64,000 nt of DNA. Source: Aphis gossypii. Lineage: Eukaryota; Arthropoda; Insecta; Hemiptera; Aphididae. Below, piece by piece: positions 47,800 to 59,424 of the stretch. The notes under the pieces were generated by a model. The model had not been told where the DNA came from. It saw nothing but the letters and a program-made list of their open reading frames with translations, and made no database searches. The stretch is taken from contig NW_026083189.1 of the NCBI RefSeq assembly GCF_020184175.1, forward strand, positions 1-64,000. Reading direction: 5' to 3'. Each line of letters starts with the position of its first letter. Position 1 is the stretch's first letter. Made by a program: the position numbers and the translations under genes.

Positions 47800-48470
47800 T
47801 GTAACGTGCCACGTACAATCAGTTGAATGATGTCGAATCGGAAAGGTTTTGTGAAATAAATGAAACTCTCGAAATTATTCTAAGTGTTTTTATTTAAAAA
47901 TTATTCTAAGTCCAATTATTTAATTTAATTAAACTGTGAAAAATATTCTAAGTCCAGGAGACATAAAATATTAAATTGGGTGACGTGAAGGTGCTTGCTA
48001 TAACTCTGGTGGATCACGTCTGAATTGTGCCTAATCTGGACCCCCTTATATATCGTCCAGAAGCCCCCGCGGTACCTTCAGGTCCCTGCTGGTCATCTGC
48101 ACCTGCATCCGCTTCTTCCCACGCCTCTGCGTTATCTCTGCGGTGTTGTGCGTCAATCATATATCGATGATTTCCTGTGAAATCGCAAGCGCGCGTATGA
48201 TGATGTCGCGTGTGACCATGAACGATCCCGCTAATATATTATGTTATTACGGATGCGGGGCCAGTATTTCCAAGAGAAGCTGCTTATCGTCAATAATAAT
48301 TGATTATTATAATAATAGTAATTATCGACAATTACTGGTCTTTATCTTCCACGAACCCGTCCATGAGGAATACTTAGGAATACTTCCCAATCTGGATTTG
48401 GTCATTATTATCTACGTTTTAGTACTTATGTATATTATATTTAATGTATGAGACATCAGAGCACGTTGCA
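47800..48470 (-). repeat. Solo LTR, 671 bp, inverted copy of the LTR at 31773-32448
   Basis: It starts TGTAACGTGC and ends GCACGTTGCA and aligns along its length, in reverse orientation, with 31773-32448 (for example TTGAATGATGTCGAATCGGA, GGGTGACGTGAAGGTGCTTG, AGCACGTTGCA). Small indels separate the copies. The flanks ATAG and CTAG differ by one base, so no perfect 4-bp duplication remains. It interrupts the N-terminal region of the polymerase, directly beside the 215-bp element. Confidence 0.8.
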
Positions 48471-51400
48471 CTAGTATTAAATTTAACTTATATCTCGACT
48501 GTGTTTATGTACATGTGTTAACACAGGAATACCGAGATATTTCATTTAAAACAGTGAATGTGTTGGCATATACAAATTCAAATTTCGAAAATTTATTTAA
48601 AAAAATGTTTGATAAAATTAACAAAGAGGAAAGTAATTTTGTAACTAAAGGAAGTGGTTGGAGTCTATATTCAATTGATGCATTACAATTAAGAATCAAT
48701 ATTGTAAACCCTTTAACCGGATCTTCTTATGTAATTTTACCAGAATGTTTAAGGAATAAGAAAGCTGTTATAAATGTAAAAAATAATGATAACAAATGTT
48801 TCAAATATGCAATTTTAACAAAATATAATACTCGTTCAGATAAAACTAAATTTAGTAATCAATATTTTAAAATACTTGAAAAAAAAAAGTAGATTAAATT
48901 TTCATTGTATCGATTTTCCGACACCAGTTAATCAAATTAAATCATTTGAACGTTTAAATAATGTATCAGTTAATGTTTTTAGTTTAGATAATAAAAATGT
49001 TGTTTTCCCATTATATATGAATAATGTGGAAAGTAAAAACCATTTCGATCTGCTTTTAATTAATAATGGTATAACGTCACATTATTGTTTTATTAATGAT
49101 TTTTGTAGACTTATTCGTAATCAAAAGACGAAACATAAATCTAAATTAATTATATGTAAAAGATGTTTTACAGTTTTTTAGTAATATTCCTTGTAAATTC
49201 AAACTATGGGGTATTGATGGGTTAAAAAAACATAAAAAAATTTGTGGAAAACATAAACTTGAAAGACCTGTAATGTTTGATAACGGTGATGACGATACTA
49301 TTTATTTTAAAAATTTTAAAAGATATCAACGAATACCTATAGTAATTTATTCTGATTTTGAATGTTATTTTAAACCTATAATAAACAACCAAGACATTAA
49401 TACTAAGACATTGATAACTCATAAACATAAACCTATGAGTTATGCATTTTACGTAAAAATAGATTATGACATTATACCTAAATATTTAATAAAAAAATAT
49501 AAAATTCCAACAAAACTTCATGTTTATAGAAATCGCAATGCAGCAAAACATTTCATAAAGTCAATGATTGATATAGGTTCAAAAGTGTGTAATCTTTATA
49601 AGATAAATATACCCATGGACAAATTAACTGTTGATGAAGAGCATAAATTTCAAAATGCTAGATTATGTGAATGCTGCTTCAAATCATTTAAAAACGATAA
49701 TTTATTTAAAGTAAGAGATCATAATCATTTTACAGGATGTTTTAGATCAGCTGTTTGTTTAAATTGTAATTTTGAATTAACTAATGTTTCATTTATTCCA
49801 ATATACTTTCATAACTTAATCTATGACAGTCATTTTATTGTTCGTGAACTTGGTTGTAATGAAAATGATATTCATGTAATACCTAATTCATCAGAAAAAT
49901 ATATATCATTTAGTAAAACTATTCAAGATAAATTCAATATAAAATTTATTGATACATTTCGTTTTATGTCAGAGTCTCTTAGTTCACTAGCTGATAATTT
50001 ATCTGAAGACAAAACTAGATTTAGAGAAACATTAAAAATATTTTCTTTGTCGACATTAAATTTAGTTACACGAAAAGGTGTGTTTCCTTATGAATATATT
50101 GACCATCCTAATAAATTAAATGAAACTTGTTTACCACCAAAACAGTTTTTTTATAATTCATTAAAAGATGAAGATATTAGTGATGAAGATTATGCGCATG
50201 CTCATAAGGTTTGGAAAAAATTTAATATAAAAACATTAGGAGAATATAGTGACTTATACTTAGCAACAGATGTATGTTTACTTTCTGATGTTTTTGAAAA
50301 TTTTAGAGATCTTTGTTTACAAACACTTAAACTCGATGCTTCACATTTTATGACCGCTCCAGGATTTGCATTCGATTGTATGTTAAAACATACTAATGTT
50401 AAATTAGAACGGCTTAAACAGTATGATATTCAAATTTTTCTGGAGAACGGATTACGTGGTGGAATTTGTCATTCAGTTAAAAGACATGTAAAAGCTAACA
50501 TTCCTAATATTCAAAATATTAATTATGATTCAAACAAACCTGTAACGTGGTTAGCTTACTTGGACTGTGTAAATCTATATGGAAAATCAATGCTATCTGC
50601 TTTACCTCATAAAAATTTTGAATGGTTTAACGATTTGACAATAGATATAACACAAATTGAAGATGATGCTGAATATGGTTATATTTTAGAAGTAGATGTT
50701 ATTTATCCAAAACAATTTCATGACAATCATAATGATTTCCCATTTTTACCTGAGAATAAATGTCCTCCCAATTCAAAAGTAAAAAAACTATTAACAACAT
50801 TAGAATCGAAATTTAATTATGTAGTTCACTATAGAAATTTGAAACAGGCCATCGTTAATGGATTAAAAGTGAAAAAAGTTCATAGGATTCTGCGTTTTTC
50901 ACAATCTCGTTGGATGGCACCATATATAAATTTATGTACAAATATGAGGGTTAAGTCAAGGAATGAGTTTGAACGACAATTCTGGAAACTGTTAGTGAAT
51001 AGTGTCTATGGAAAATGTATGGAAAATGTAAGAAAACGTAAGTCAATGTTTCTAGTATCTAACGAAAAAAAAGCACATCGATTAATGTCAAAAACAACAT
51101 TTAAAGATCGAACTATATACACAAAAAATTTAATGGCTATTCATATGAATAAGGAAAAAATTAAATTTGATAAGCCTATTTATGTAGGATTTGCAATATT
51201 GGATATTTCAAAGTCGATAATGTATGATTTTCATTATAATGTAATGAAAAATATGTATAGAAATAAAATTAACATTGTGTATTCAGATACTGATTCGTTA
51301 GTTTACGAAATAAGAACTTCTAACTTTTTCGATGACATAAAACGAAAATTATTTTCTTACTTTGATACTTCAAATTATCCGAAAAATCACTATTGTTCTA

Positions 51401-51972
51401 GTGATCACAGAAAAAATCAACCAGGTTATTTTAAAGACGAATTAAAATCTGAAATCTTATTAGAATTTATTACTTTACGTCCTAAACTCTATGCATATAA
51501 AACAAATAAAGATGAAGTAAAAAGAGCTAAGGGTGTTAAAAAATATGTTATTAATAATCACATGAAGTTTGACGAATATTTAAATATATTAAATGCATAT
51601 ATCAATAATTCAGCTAGTCAACAATTATGTAAATCTATGAATTTTATACAATCAAAACACCATTTTGTTTATTCTAAATCTATAGATAAAATTGCTCTTA
51701 GTGCGAATGACTATAAAAGGATTATTATGCGTGATGGTATTAATACTATTGCATATGGTCACTATCGTTTAAAAAAATAGTTTATTTTATTTTTTTTAAT
51801 TATGTAAAATTGATATAGTATTAAATAAAAATAATAATATTAATAAAATAAAATATAGGATAAATACAATTTAAAAAAAACAAAAAACGTTATTTATTCA
51901 TTATTTTTATTTTTATTACTAAAATGCATGTTTAAACAATTAGCTAAACAGTATAACATTTAATTTTTCAGA

Positions 51973-52089
51973 ATGAACAAACCTAGAATATTCGTTAAAA
52001 CCTATAATTCCAAATTAGAAATTGATATTGAAAATCTGAGTGAACTCTATTTTATTTTAGACAAAGTTTTACATCGATTGCCAGATTAG
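51973..52089 (+). pseudogene. Small unknown reading frame downstream of the polymerase
   Basis: A 38-codon frame beginning MNKPRIFVKTYNSKLEIDIE ends at two TAG codons; beyond them the same frame stays open for 27 more codons (YGSKKINGFNLIITFGNQLK) to TAA at about 52168. I do not recognise it. Its position about 190 bp after the polymerase, on the same strand and between polymerase and integrase tail, suggests a small accessory gene of the Polinton-like element, now with tandem stops. Confidence 0.35.
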
Positions 52090-52256
52090 TAGGGATATGG
52101 TAGTAAAAAAATTAACGGATTTAATTTAATTATAACATTCGGTAATCAATTAAAAAATAAATTAACATAAAAATGAAATAGATCCAAACATTGTAATAAT
52201 AAAATGGTTTATACAATTAAAATAATAAATATTGATTGATACATTTCGTTTATTTA

Positions 52257-52472
52257 CTATTTTAAAGTATCGTTTACATCAATCCACGAATTATGACTGT
52301 TGTTAAAACCTAACCATTTAACATATAATTTGTTTTTATTTTTTTTTATAATACGTTCAATGAGAAAGGTGTCGGGAAAAAATGTTTTTTTTAATTCTTG
52401 TGTATAAAAACAGCCTAATATTATATTATTTGAACTATCTTTTAGTTGATAAGTTAATGGCCCAGACAGCAA
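52257..52472 (-). pseudogene. Polinton-type integrase, C-terminal chromodomain tail only
   Basis: The minus-strand frame has GPLTYQLKDSSNNIILGCFY followed by the chromodomain FLIERIIKKNKNKLYVKWLGFNNSHNSWI. This order (barrel-like strand region, E-L-.-K, then a chromodomain with KW.G....SW) is the tail of retroviral-like integrases, as in Polintons/Mavericks, where integrase is transcribed toward the polymerase's 3' end. The catalytic DDE core is absent: a stop lies just before the frame and no integrase motif follows to the right. Chromodomains steer integration to particular chromatin. A Gypsy chromointegrase is possible but less likely next to this polymerase. Confidence 0.7.
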
Positions 52473-53405
52473 ATTCTAATTGTAATAAGGTTCTAGTAAA
52501 GTTTTATATTTAAGATCAATATTCTATTAACATACCATACTCTGTAAAATAATATTATTCACACTTTCTATGAATGTTTAAACTTCCTTTTTTGGCCAAC
52601 TTTACAACTTTAATACAATATTATTAATTTAATTTAAATATTTTCAGAACTTTGTATAAAGATTTTTTAAAAACTTGAATAATATACTTCTAATATTTTA
52701 CCAATTTTATCAAAACATGATTATAATTTAAAAAAAAGATTTTAAATAATTTCAGAACCATATATATATATTTTATCATAATTATAATCAGTTTTTCTCT
52801 ATTATATAAAATGATATATAGTATTCAGTAATCAATAAACATCAAATTTAAGCAAAAAAACAATTCACACTTTGAAAATGTAGTTTGAATATACATAATA
52901 AATGTACATTTATTAAATTAATTTATGATTTTTAAAGAAATTCTGGTAGTTATAATATAGTGAATTTGTTTTTCTATTATATATATATATGTATATATAT
53001 TAAACACATTAATGCTTTAAAATAATGGTTAACTATATATAAAACCAATAACATTACACTATACAAGCTACTGAGATTTTAATACATAAATAACTAATAT
53101 ATTGTATCAAATTATAATATATTATATTCATAAAAACAAAACAGAATTATAACTGGAATTATACAAACTACAAAGGTTTATACTTTTTGTATGTTAAAAA
53201 AATATTTATATTAGCATAAATATTAAATATTATTAATCATTACTGATTAAAACAAAAACTTTCTTAAAAATAGGTATATTATATAATGAAACACAAATGT
53301 TGCTACCTGTAGGTTACCTTTTTACCTAATTGTTAATTTATACATATCAAAATAAAAATAATATAGTTTTAAAATATCAATCACTTATTGAACTACTTAA
53401 AATTT
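52473..53405. other. Gene-less AT-rich stretch
   Basis: No coding or known repeat. It contains a TA run at about 52976-53000. It separates the Polinton-like remnant from the CACTA element, and a CACTA terminus may lie here, but no convincing terminal CACTA repeat pair was found. Confidence 0.4.
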
Positions 53406-55933
53406 TTAAATATTTTTATCTTTAATACGGAATTTTTCATGAGAGAGCCAAGTGGATATTGGTACATCAATTTCTTTGTCAAGAGTAGAGCTGAATTTCG
53501 GTTGAACTCTAATGACATCTGAAAAATTATTATTATCATAGAAATATTGTACTTTTAGTAATTAGTCCTGTAATACAATTATACTAACCTAGAATAAGAC
53601 GGTAGACCAAGAAATTAGAAAATCTATTTTTCTTCTTAAACCCCAGTAGAGAATAATTTTGAAGTAATTCATCAGAAAACATTCTAGACATCAAACGACG
53701 TACACTATCGCCAACATTTTTAATGCCAACAAATAAAGACAATTTGGCCATCTATAAAAAAAAACAACAAAATAATCAACTGCAGCTATCATATCATATA
53801 TTATGGTATCAAATACAATTTAATAATCATACCACATTTAATTTAAAATCATTGTTTGATTTTAACTTGTCATCAAAATTTTTTAATTGATCTTCTGTAT
53901 TTATGGGAAATATTTCACTTATATCCAGAGACTGTTGAATGTTATTTGACAAATTTAAAGAAGTTGAATTTCCAACATTTTTATAAAATGCTTCAGAGGA
54001 TATATAATTTGCATGAATAGTAGAACTCATACTACTGATTTCAAACTTAAGTTTAGATAGTGAACTTATAACAAAAGCTTGAAATTCTAAAATATGACAA
54101 ACAATTCTTATTTACATAAAAATAGATTTATAATATAATTAGCTAAATAATTAATGAAAAATAATAGTTTTAAATTAAGTATATAGTATTATTAAACATA
54201 TTATATTTTTGTAGTTCAAAAAGTTAACTATGAGTATTTGTTAAGTTAACTTACCAGCGTTAGACATCAATGGTTTTTTATTTGTATCAAACTCTGTTGA
54301 AGAATGCATGGAAAATTTACCTTGAAACCATAAAACAAAATTAAATATTTTTAAAAGAAGGTATTAAAATAAATATTAGATTAATAAGTTAGATATTGTA
54401 TAGTTGTTATTATAATCAACTATTTCAATAATTAATACAACTATAAACTATATAAAATAATATCACTTAATATTATAACTATTACATAGTTAATATAGGA
54501 ATTATATTATTTCCTTACTTGACTCGGGTTCAAAGTTCAATGATCTTTTAGCAATTGATTCATTGTTATTTTTATAAAACCGTGGTTCAGAAACAGATTT
54601 GATATTTTCAACTCTTACTTTACCAATAGCAGACTGAATATAAGAAACTGATGTGTCATAAACTGAATCTAAAGTTAAATAGTTAAATCATTGAAATATA
54701 TACAAACAAAGAAAACACAATCATTATTTTTATCATTACTTGACATATTAGTTTCATTGCTCATATGTTTAATAGATCTTCCACTCAAGTTTTTTTCTTT
54801 AACATAGGATAAATTATTATCTATATTTTCGACCATTATTTTTCCAATTGGAGACTGAACATAGGAAACAGATTTATTAACATCAACTGATGTGTTTGCT
54901 ACTAAAAGTGGACTTGATAGTATTAATAATTTATCACCTACAAGAAAAAAAACATACACTGATAATTAATAACTGTAAAAATATAAACCTTAATTAAATC
55001 TATCTTATATTAATTTATTATTCTAATAGTTTTTGAAGTAATGAGTAGATCTAGATTATAGAGGGAGATATTTTTTTTTAACTTACAGTTTTCTTTAACA
55101 CGGGGGTGGTTATAACATATACTGGATCTTTATCAGAATCATATATTTCTTCATCAGATTCCCCACTTGTATTATTTGATATAAGCATCTTAAATTTTTT
55201 ATTTAAACCTAGTAAATATATAATACAATATTAATACTTAATAAGTTGTAAAAATAATTAATCATATCATTTAGATATCAACATTTTTTTTTCACTATTG
55301 TATAACAATATTAGGTTATTATAATATGTATATTATATTATAGTTAATCAAAATAAAATGTAAATAAAAAAGTGTAAATGTACTATGTTAACCTAGTTGG
55401 TTAGAAATAATAAAATTAGGTATACAAGTATTTTTTTATTTACTATCTACAAATTTAACTAAAAATATGAATAAGAACCTGTAGTTTTCAACATAGGAGG
55501 ACTTGCAATTCTTTTGGATTCACAATTTTTTTTACTTTTGGGAAAATGGATTTCTTCAGTGGCTGATAAGTCAGATAAATATTGGGCTAATTTACATTTA
55601 GAACGAGCTGATTCCAAACTACCTATGGAGATTAATTTCAATGAACAATTAGGTATAAGTTGATTAAAGATCTTGTAAAATATTAAATTAGGTAAATTTT
55701 TAAATCAGTAATAATAATTAATAGTATATTATATAATACTTACTATAGGCATTTCCAAGTTTTCGTGCTGGCAACCATAAAAATTCTAGCTGGTTAGGAA
55801 TAACTCTTTTTTCAATGGATCTTTTAATATGTTTTTTATCTTTTGGCCATGCACATGTATTTTTTTTTAGCCACGTGTCAGGGACTGCTTCCACTGATTC
55901 ATCATTAAAAAAATGAACGACAAACCACATCAT
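53406..55933 (-). CDS. DUF4806-type protein, second gene of a CACTA element (nine exons)
   Basis: Exons right to left: 55744-55933, 55479-55622, 55087-55208, about 54752-54937, 54519-54668, 54255-54320, 53833-54086, 53589-53751 and 53406-53518, all GT-AG. Exon 1 holds MWFVVHFFNDESVEAVPDTW, a chromatin-like or BAH-like N-terminal fold seen in such proteins; exon 2 adds ARSKCKLAQYLSDLS. The C-terminal half has the DUF4806 pattern FPINTEDQLKNFDDKLKSN, then MAKLSLFVGIKNVGDSVRRL...YSLLGFKKKNRFSNF and WLSHEKFR. Exons 4 and 5 repeat each other (SVSYVQSPIGKIMVENI against SVSYIQSAIGKVRVENI). Phases agree at most junctions (mainly phase 1), but exon 3 to exon 4 mismatches by one base, so there may be a small indel. 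Its role is unknown; it is the usual partner of the tnp2 gene next to it on the same strand. Exon 4's left border (its donor) is approximate. Confidence 0.75.
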
Positions 55934-56231
55934 AGTTTTTTGTACTTCTAATTAAGTTTTCATAAAAAAAAAAATAATAACTAGAAAAATAATGAAAATG
56001 TAGGTAAATAAATATAAATAAGTTTGTTTATAATAATAAATTAAGAATAGGTATTATATACATTATTTATTATACATATACCTATTATTATGACACAGTA
56101 AAAAATATTGACAAAATCAACAAAAATATTCTATAGGACTTTATAGATTATCGCTATTTAAACTAATATAATAAAAATAAGACAACTTCTTACATAATAA
56201 CATATTTATTAAATAATAATTTTACTTATAA

Positions 56232-58373
56232 TTAGAAATTGGTTTTTGATTTAGTATGAATAACTGGTAAAGCAATTAAAGAATTACAGTAGTTCAATAA
56301 CATTATTTTGCAGTCAATTTGTGAACTATCTAAAAAAATAAAATTTCTAGAGAGATTCTTAACTATGTAAATATTAAATATAGATGATTCTACTGGTTTT
56401 TTGTAAAATGTATGTTTTTCTTCAAAGATTCTACCAATTATTACAACATTGTCATCATGGGTATTTATAAAATTAAAACATTTAAAAACATCATTGCTTT
56501 TGGTCAAAATATAACAATCAGAATTATTTGAAACGTTTAATTTTATATTAGTGTAGGTTGTAAATTTTTTGAACTGAGATCCACAAATATTTTCAAGTAA
56601 TGGTCCACATGTATGAGGCAAAGATAATTTATAATTTGGTGTGGAGCGTTGTAATGATGTTGGTCGTTGCTTATTATACATTTCTGAATATCTATTAATA
56701 ATTTGTTCAAGAGGTTTTTCATGCTTGCGTATTTTTGATTTTAAATTTTTCATGTAATTTTCGAATACAAAGGCAGAGCATTCATCAAGTGGTCCATAAT
56801 ACTCATAATCATCACATATATGAAGTAATGCGTGGACATTATAAGAACAATGTTTACTTCCATAAATTTGTTCAAATGTCTTAACAAAGTAATCTAGTAA
56901 CTCTCTAGCATAATTTAAAAAATGTTGATAATTAGGACTAAGTAAAATTAACATGGCTACATGTAAAGACATAAAATTAGTATATGCATCTGAAGAAATA
57001 ATATCTTTAAGTACAATTGGACCAACATATAAAATAAATAATCTTAATTCTGTTGCCTTCCATCGACTAACTTCTTGTACTAAACGAGTTTTTCTAACAA
57101 AATCTGAAGGAATGCAGGACTGAATAGCTAGCAGTGCAGTAGATAATGCATTTATACTGCGGCCTGGTAAACGAACATTTAATGGTCCTTTGAACAACCA
57201 CAACTGAATAAGTTTTTTAACTATACCCAAATTAACAAGGTGCATATAATCTAATGGAAAACTTCGAATTAAATCAACGCCAGGTAATTCAGTGAGTTTA
57301 GAAGTTGTTTTCCCAACATGATGCTCTTCATTTGACATATTTACATACATATCATGAGTTCTTTCTGCCGATTTGTTGTTGCAGTATGGAAAGCAAACTC
57401 TAGACTCACAATTCTCTCCTTCGTAAAGACATCGTGTGCAAGAAAAATACCCAGAATGACCCTTAATTTTTAAAATATATGATCGGGCCGGAGCATCACA
57501 AACAAAAGCATGAATTAAAACTTTTTTATTATGACCATGCACATCAATGCCATCAGTCAAAAGTTTTTTGGCTTCTACAATAAAATCTTCTAGAAAATCG
57601 TTACTGTCATTGGGTTTAGACTTTCCATAATATATACCGACAGGAAAGACAGTTTTGTTAATATCTGAACTAACTATGTATGCTAAAATTGGCCACAATT
57701 GATTATTACAACTCTTTGCAATGGGCAAACCATCTATACCAATAACAACTTTTATTTCAGTCATATTGTGAGGGGCAAATCGTTGAATTTGTTGAACCAA
57801 ACCAAAATGATAATAATGACCTGGTTCAACAATACGGATTTGATTGTTATTTGATTTTGGTGTGTTTAATAGAGTCCGACTATCTAGAGGAAGATTTTTG
57901 GTATGAATAACTTCATGTCCTTTCATTAATTTAAGTAACTTATTCAATGTTATTTGAGGAACATTACACTCTAATGCCCAAATACTTAAATTATTAATAA
58001 AATCTTCACTAGCAGCATTTTCATGAGTAATTTTTTCATTGGAAGTTGAAAGAAAATTGTCTATATTTTTAGACTGATCATCAATAGAAACTGAGTAAGA
58101 TGATTGTTCAATATTTTCGTTGAATAAAGTTGAATAAAGGGATGAATTTTCAGCGTTAGTATCTAGAAGTACAGTATTGTTTTGATGAGCTTCAGCTATT
58201 GACTGATGAATACAAGTTGATGATGAAGGTATTTGTATTATATCATCATTAAATACAGGAATTTCCTCAATAATTTCATTACAGATATCATTTGAATAAA
58301 TATTTTGAATTAAACTTAATTCTGCGTTCAACTTTCTTCTCTTAGATCTTTGACTTTTAATATTTGATGACAT
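56232..58373 (-). CDS. CACTA/EnSpm transposase, tnp2-like, 713 residues, intact frame
   Basis: A single uninterrupted frame from Met at 58373. The N-terminal 130 residues are acidic and Ser/Asn-rich with a basic start (KSQRSKRRK). The tnp2-type core follows: VVIGIDGLPIAKSCNNQLWP (first Asp, about residue 214), VCDAPARSYILKIKGHSGYF (second Asp, 293), CTRC zinc pair (312-315), LPGVDLIRSFPLDYMHLVNL (about 363-381) and SYNVHALLH.CDD. This transposase cuts CACTA elements by a DDE mechanism in the nucleus. The length fits insect members. The DUF4806-type gene lies 299 bp downstream on the same strand. No stop or frameshift, so it may be active; element termini were not located. Confidence 0.85.
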   Translation of the reverse strand: MSSNIKSQRSKRRKLNAELSLIQNIYSNDICNEIIEEIPVFNDDIIQIPSSSTCIHQSIAEAHQNNTVLLDTNAENSSLYSTLFNENIEQSSYSVSIDDQSKNIDNFLSTSNEKITHENAASEDFINNLSIWALECNVPQITLNKLLKLMKGHEVIHTKNLPLDSRTLLNTPKSNNNQIRIVEPGHYYHFGLVQQIQRFAPHNMTEIKVVIGIDGLPIAKSCNNQLWPILAYIVSSDINKTVFPVGIYYGKSKPNDSNDFLEDFIVEAKKLLTDGIDVHGHNKKVLIHAFVCDAPARSYILKIKGHSGYFSCTRCLYEGENCESRVCFPYCNNKSAERTHDMYVNMSNEEHHVGKTTSKLTELPGVDLIRSFPLDYMHLVNLGIVKKLIQLWLFKGPLNVRLPGRSINALSTALLAIQSCIPSDFVRKTRLVQEVSRWKATELRLFILYVGPIVLKDIISSDAYTNFMSLHVAMLILLSPNYQHFLNYARELLDYFVKTFEQIYGSKHCSYNVHALLHICDDYEYYGPLDECSAFVFENYMKNLKSKIRKHEKPLEQIINRYSEMYNKQRPTSLQRSTPNYKLSLPHTCGPLLENICGSQFKKFTTYTNIKLNVSNNSDCYILTKSNDVFKCFNFINTHDDNVVIIGRIFEEKHTFYKKPVESSIFNIYIVKNLSRNFIFLDSSQIDCKIMLLNYCNSLIALPVIHTKSKTNF

Positions 58374-59416
58374 TATTATACAAAAATCTTGGACTTGATT
58401 GAGTTATATTCCTAACACATACATAAATATAAATGTTATTATGCTATAGATGTATTCGAGGATTTATTACTGGCACAAAAATATTATATTTTACATACGT
58501 TAGGTATTATCTTAATGTTATTATCAGTTGATACAGTTTTATTTTGTTAATTAATGATCCAATTTATCAAACTCAATTAAAGTTAAAAAACATTCAATTT
58601 CATTTTTACTTTTACTTAAGAGTTAATACTTATTGTGTCAATATAATAGTAATAATACATTAAAATAATATATAATATACTTTAAAAGTTATACTACAAT
58701 TGGGTCTCTATAAAATAATGCTCACAGCTCACTGTATTCGTAAATTAAAACTAGGTAGTTAATATAAAATATAACTGCAACCAATAAACAAAAATAATAA
58801 ATTAGATAGGTAGGTAGGTATCATTAATTTTTCATTTAAATTATTTAGGTATGCCGTTGATTAAAATTACAAAAATAAATAAAATTAAGTTTCAGTAGGA
58901 AAGAAATAAGCCAGTGTTGTTTCACAACATATAATAATTAAAGCATTCAAGTAAACCTTATGATTTATAGTCTCAAATGGCAGATATTAAAATGATAGGT
59001 AGGTACCATTAATGATCGAATAATGCAAAAGTTGATGTTAAAATCAATTATTTATTAACAGGCACACATATAAAACTAATATATTAATTTATAATAATAA
59101 ATATACGGACTATTCGGCGATTTTAATATAGTTACTTAAATAATTATCAAATACAAGAGAAGCTCACTGAAAAAAAGATTAACCAAAGCTCAAATTAGGG
59201 AATAGGGACCATAAAAATAACTTGCCGGGCCTCATGCATTAACCACAAATCATAATGACAGACTAACACTGAGTCTCTAAGTAATATAAATCTTTAAAAT
59301 ATTAGGTAAAAATGGTATAAACTATAAAGTATTTAATATATAATATATTAATATTATCTATAGGTACTTACTACTTACCCGTTGGCAGTAACAAATTTAC
59401 TTTTTATTAAGTTAGT
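58374..59416. other. Gene-less AT-rich stretch upstream of the CACTA transposase
   Basis: Should contain the promoter and right end of the CACTA element. No clear TATA/initiator pair or CACTA terminal repeat is recognised. TAGGTAGGTAGGTA at about 58805-58818 is a short repeat. Confidence 0.4.
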
Positions 59417-59424
59417 GTATAGGT

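Larger units (their letters stand above)
47425..51780 (+). pseudogene. Polinton/Maverick-type protein-primed DNA polymerase B, N-terminus broken
   Basis: Replicative polymerase of Polinton-type elements. The core 49273-51780 is open for 835 codons: exonuclease motifs YSDFECYF (about residue 26-33), FHNLIYDSHF (179-188) and YLATDVCLLSDVF (329-341); a zinc/HNH-like insert CECC...DHNHFTGCFRSAVCLNC (132-165); polymerase motifs A LDCVNLYG (430-437), B KLLVNSVYG (572-580) and C YSDTDS (670-675). The N-terminal part lies upstream in three pieces: 47425-47584, then the pieces from about 48473 to 48892 (GSGWSLYSIDALQLRI, NKKAVINVKNNDNKCF) and 48876-49181 (a zinc-finger start, CKRC). They are separated by a 215-bp inverted-repeat element, a solo LTR, and two frameshifts at an A-run (about 48880) and a T-run (about 49178). 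The catalytic core itself shows no lesion. Confidence 0.9.

Noticed and set aside
47597..47818. Minus-strand coding frame in the 215-bp element
   Set aside because: It overlaps a plus-strand frame with better composition and reads through the inverted repeats; no motif is seen.
31773..48470. A 16.7-kb Polinton bounded by 670-bp terminal inverted repeats
   Set aside because: The inverted repeats are solo LTRs with TATA and polyA signals; one has its own TAAT duplication inside a Helitron gene, and polymerase core and integrase tail lie outside the interval.
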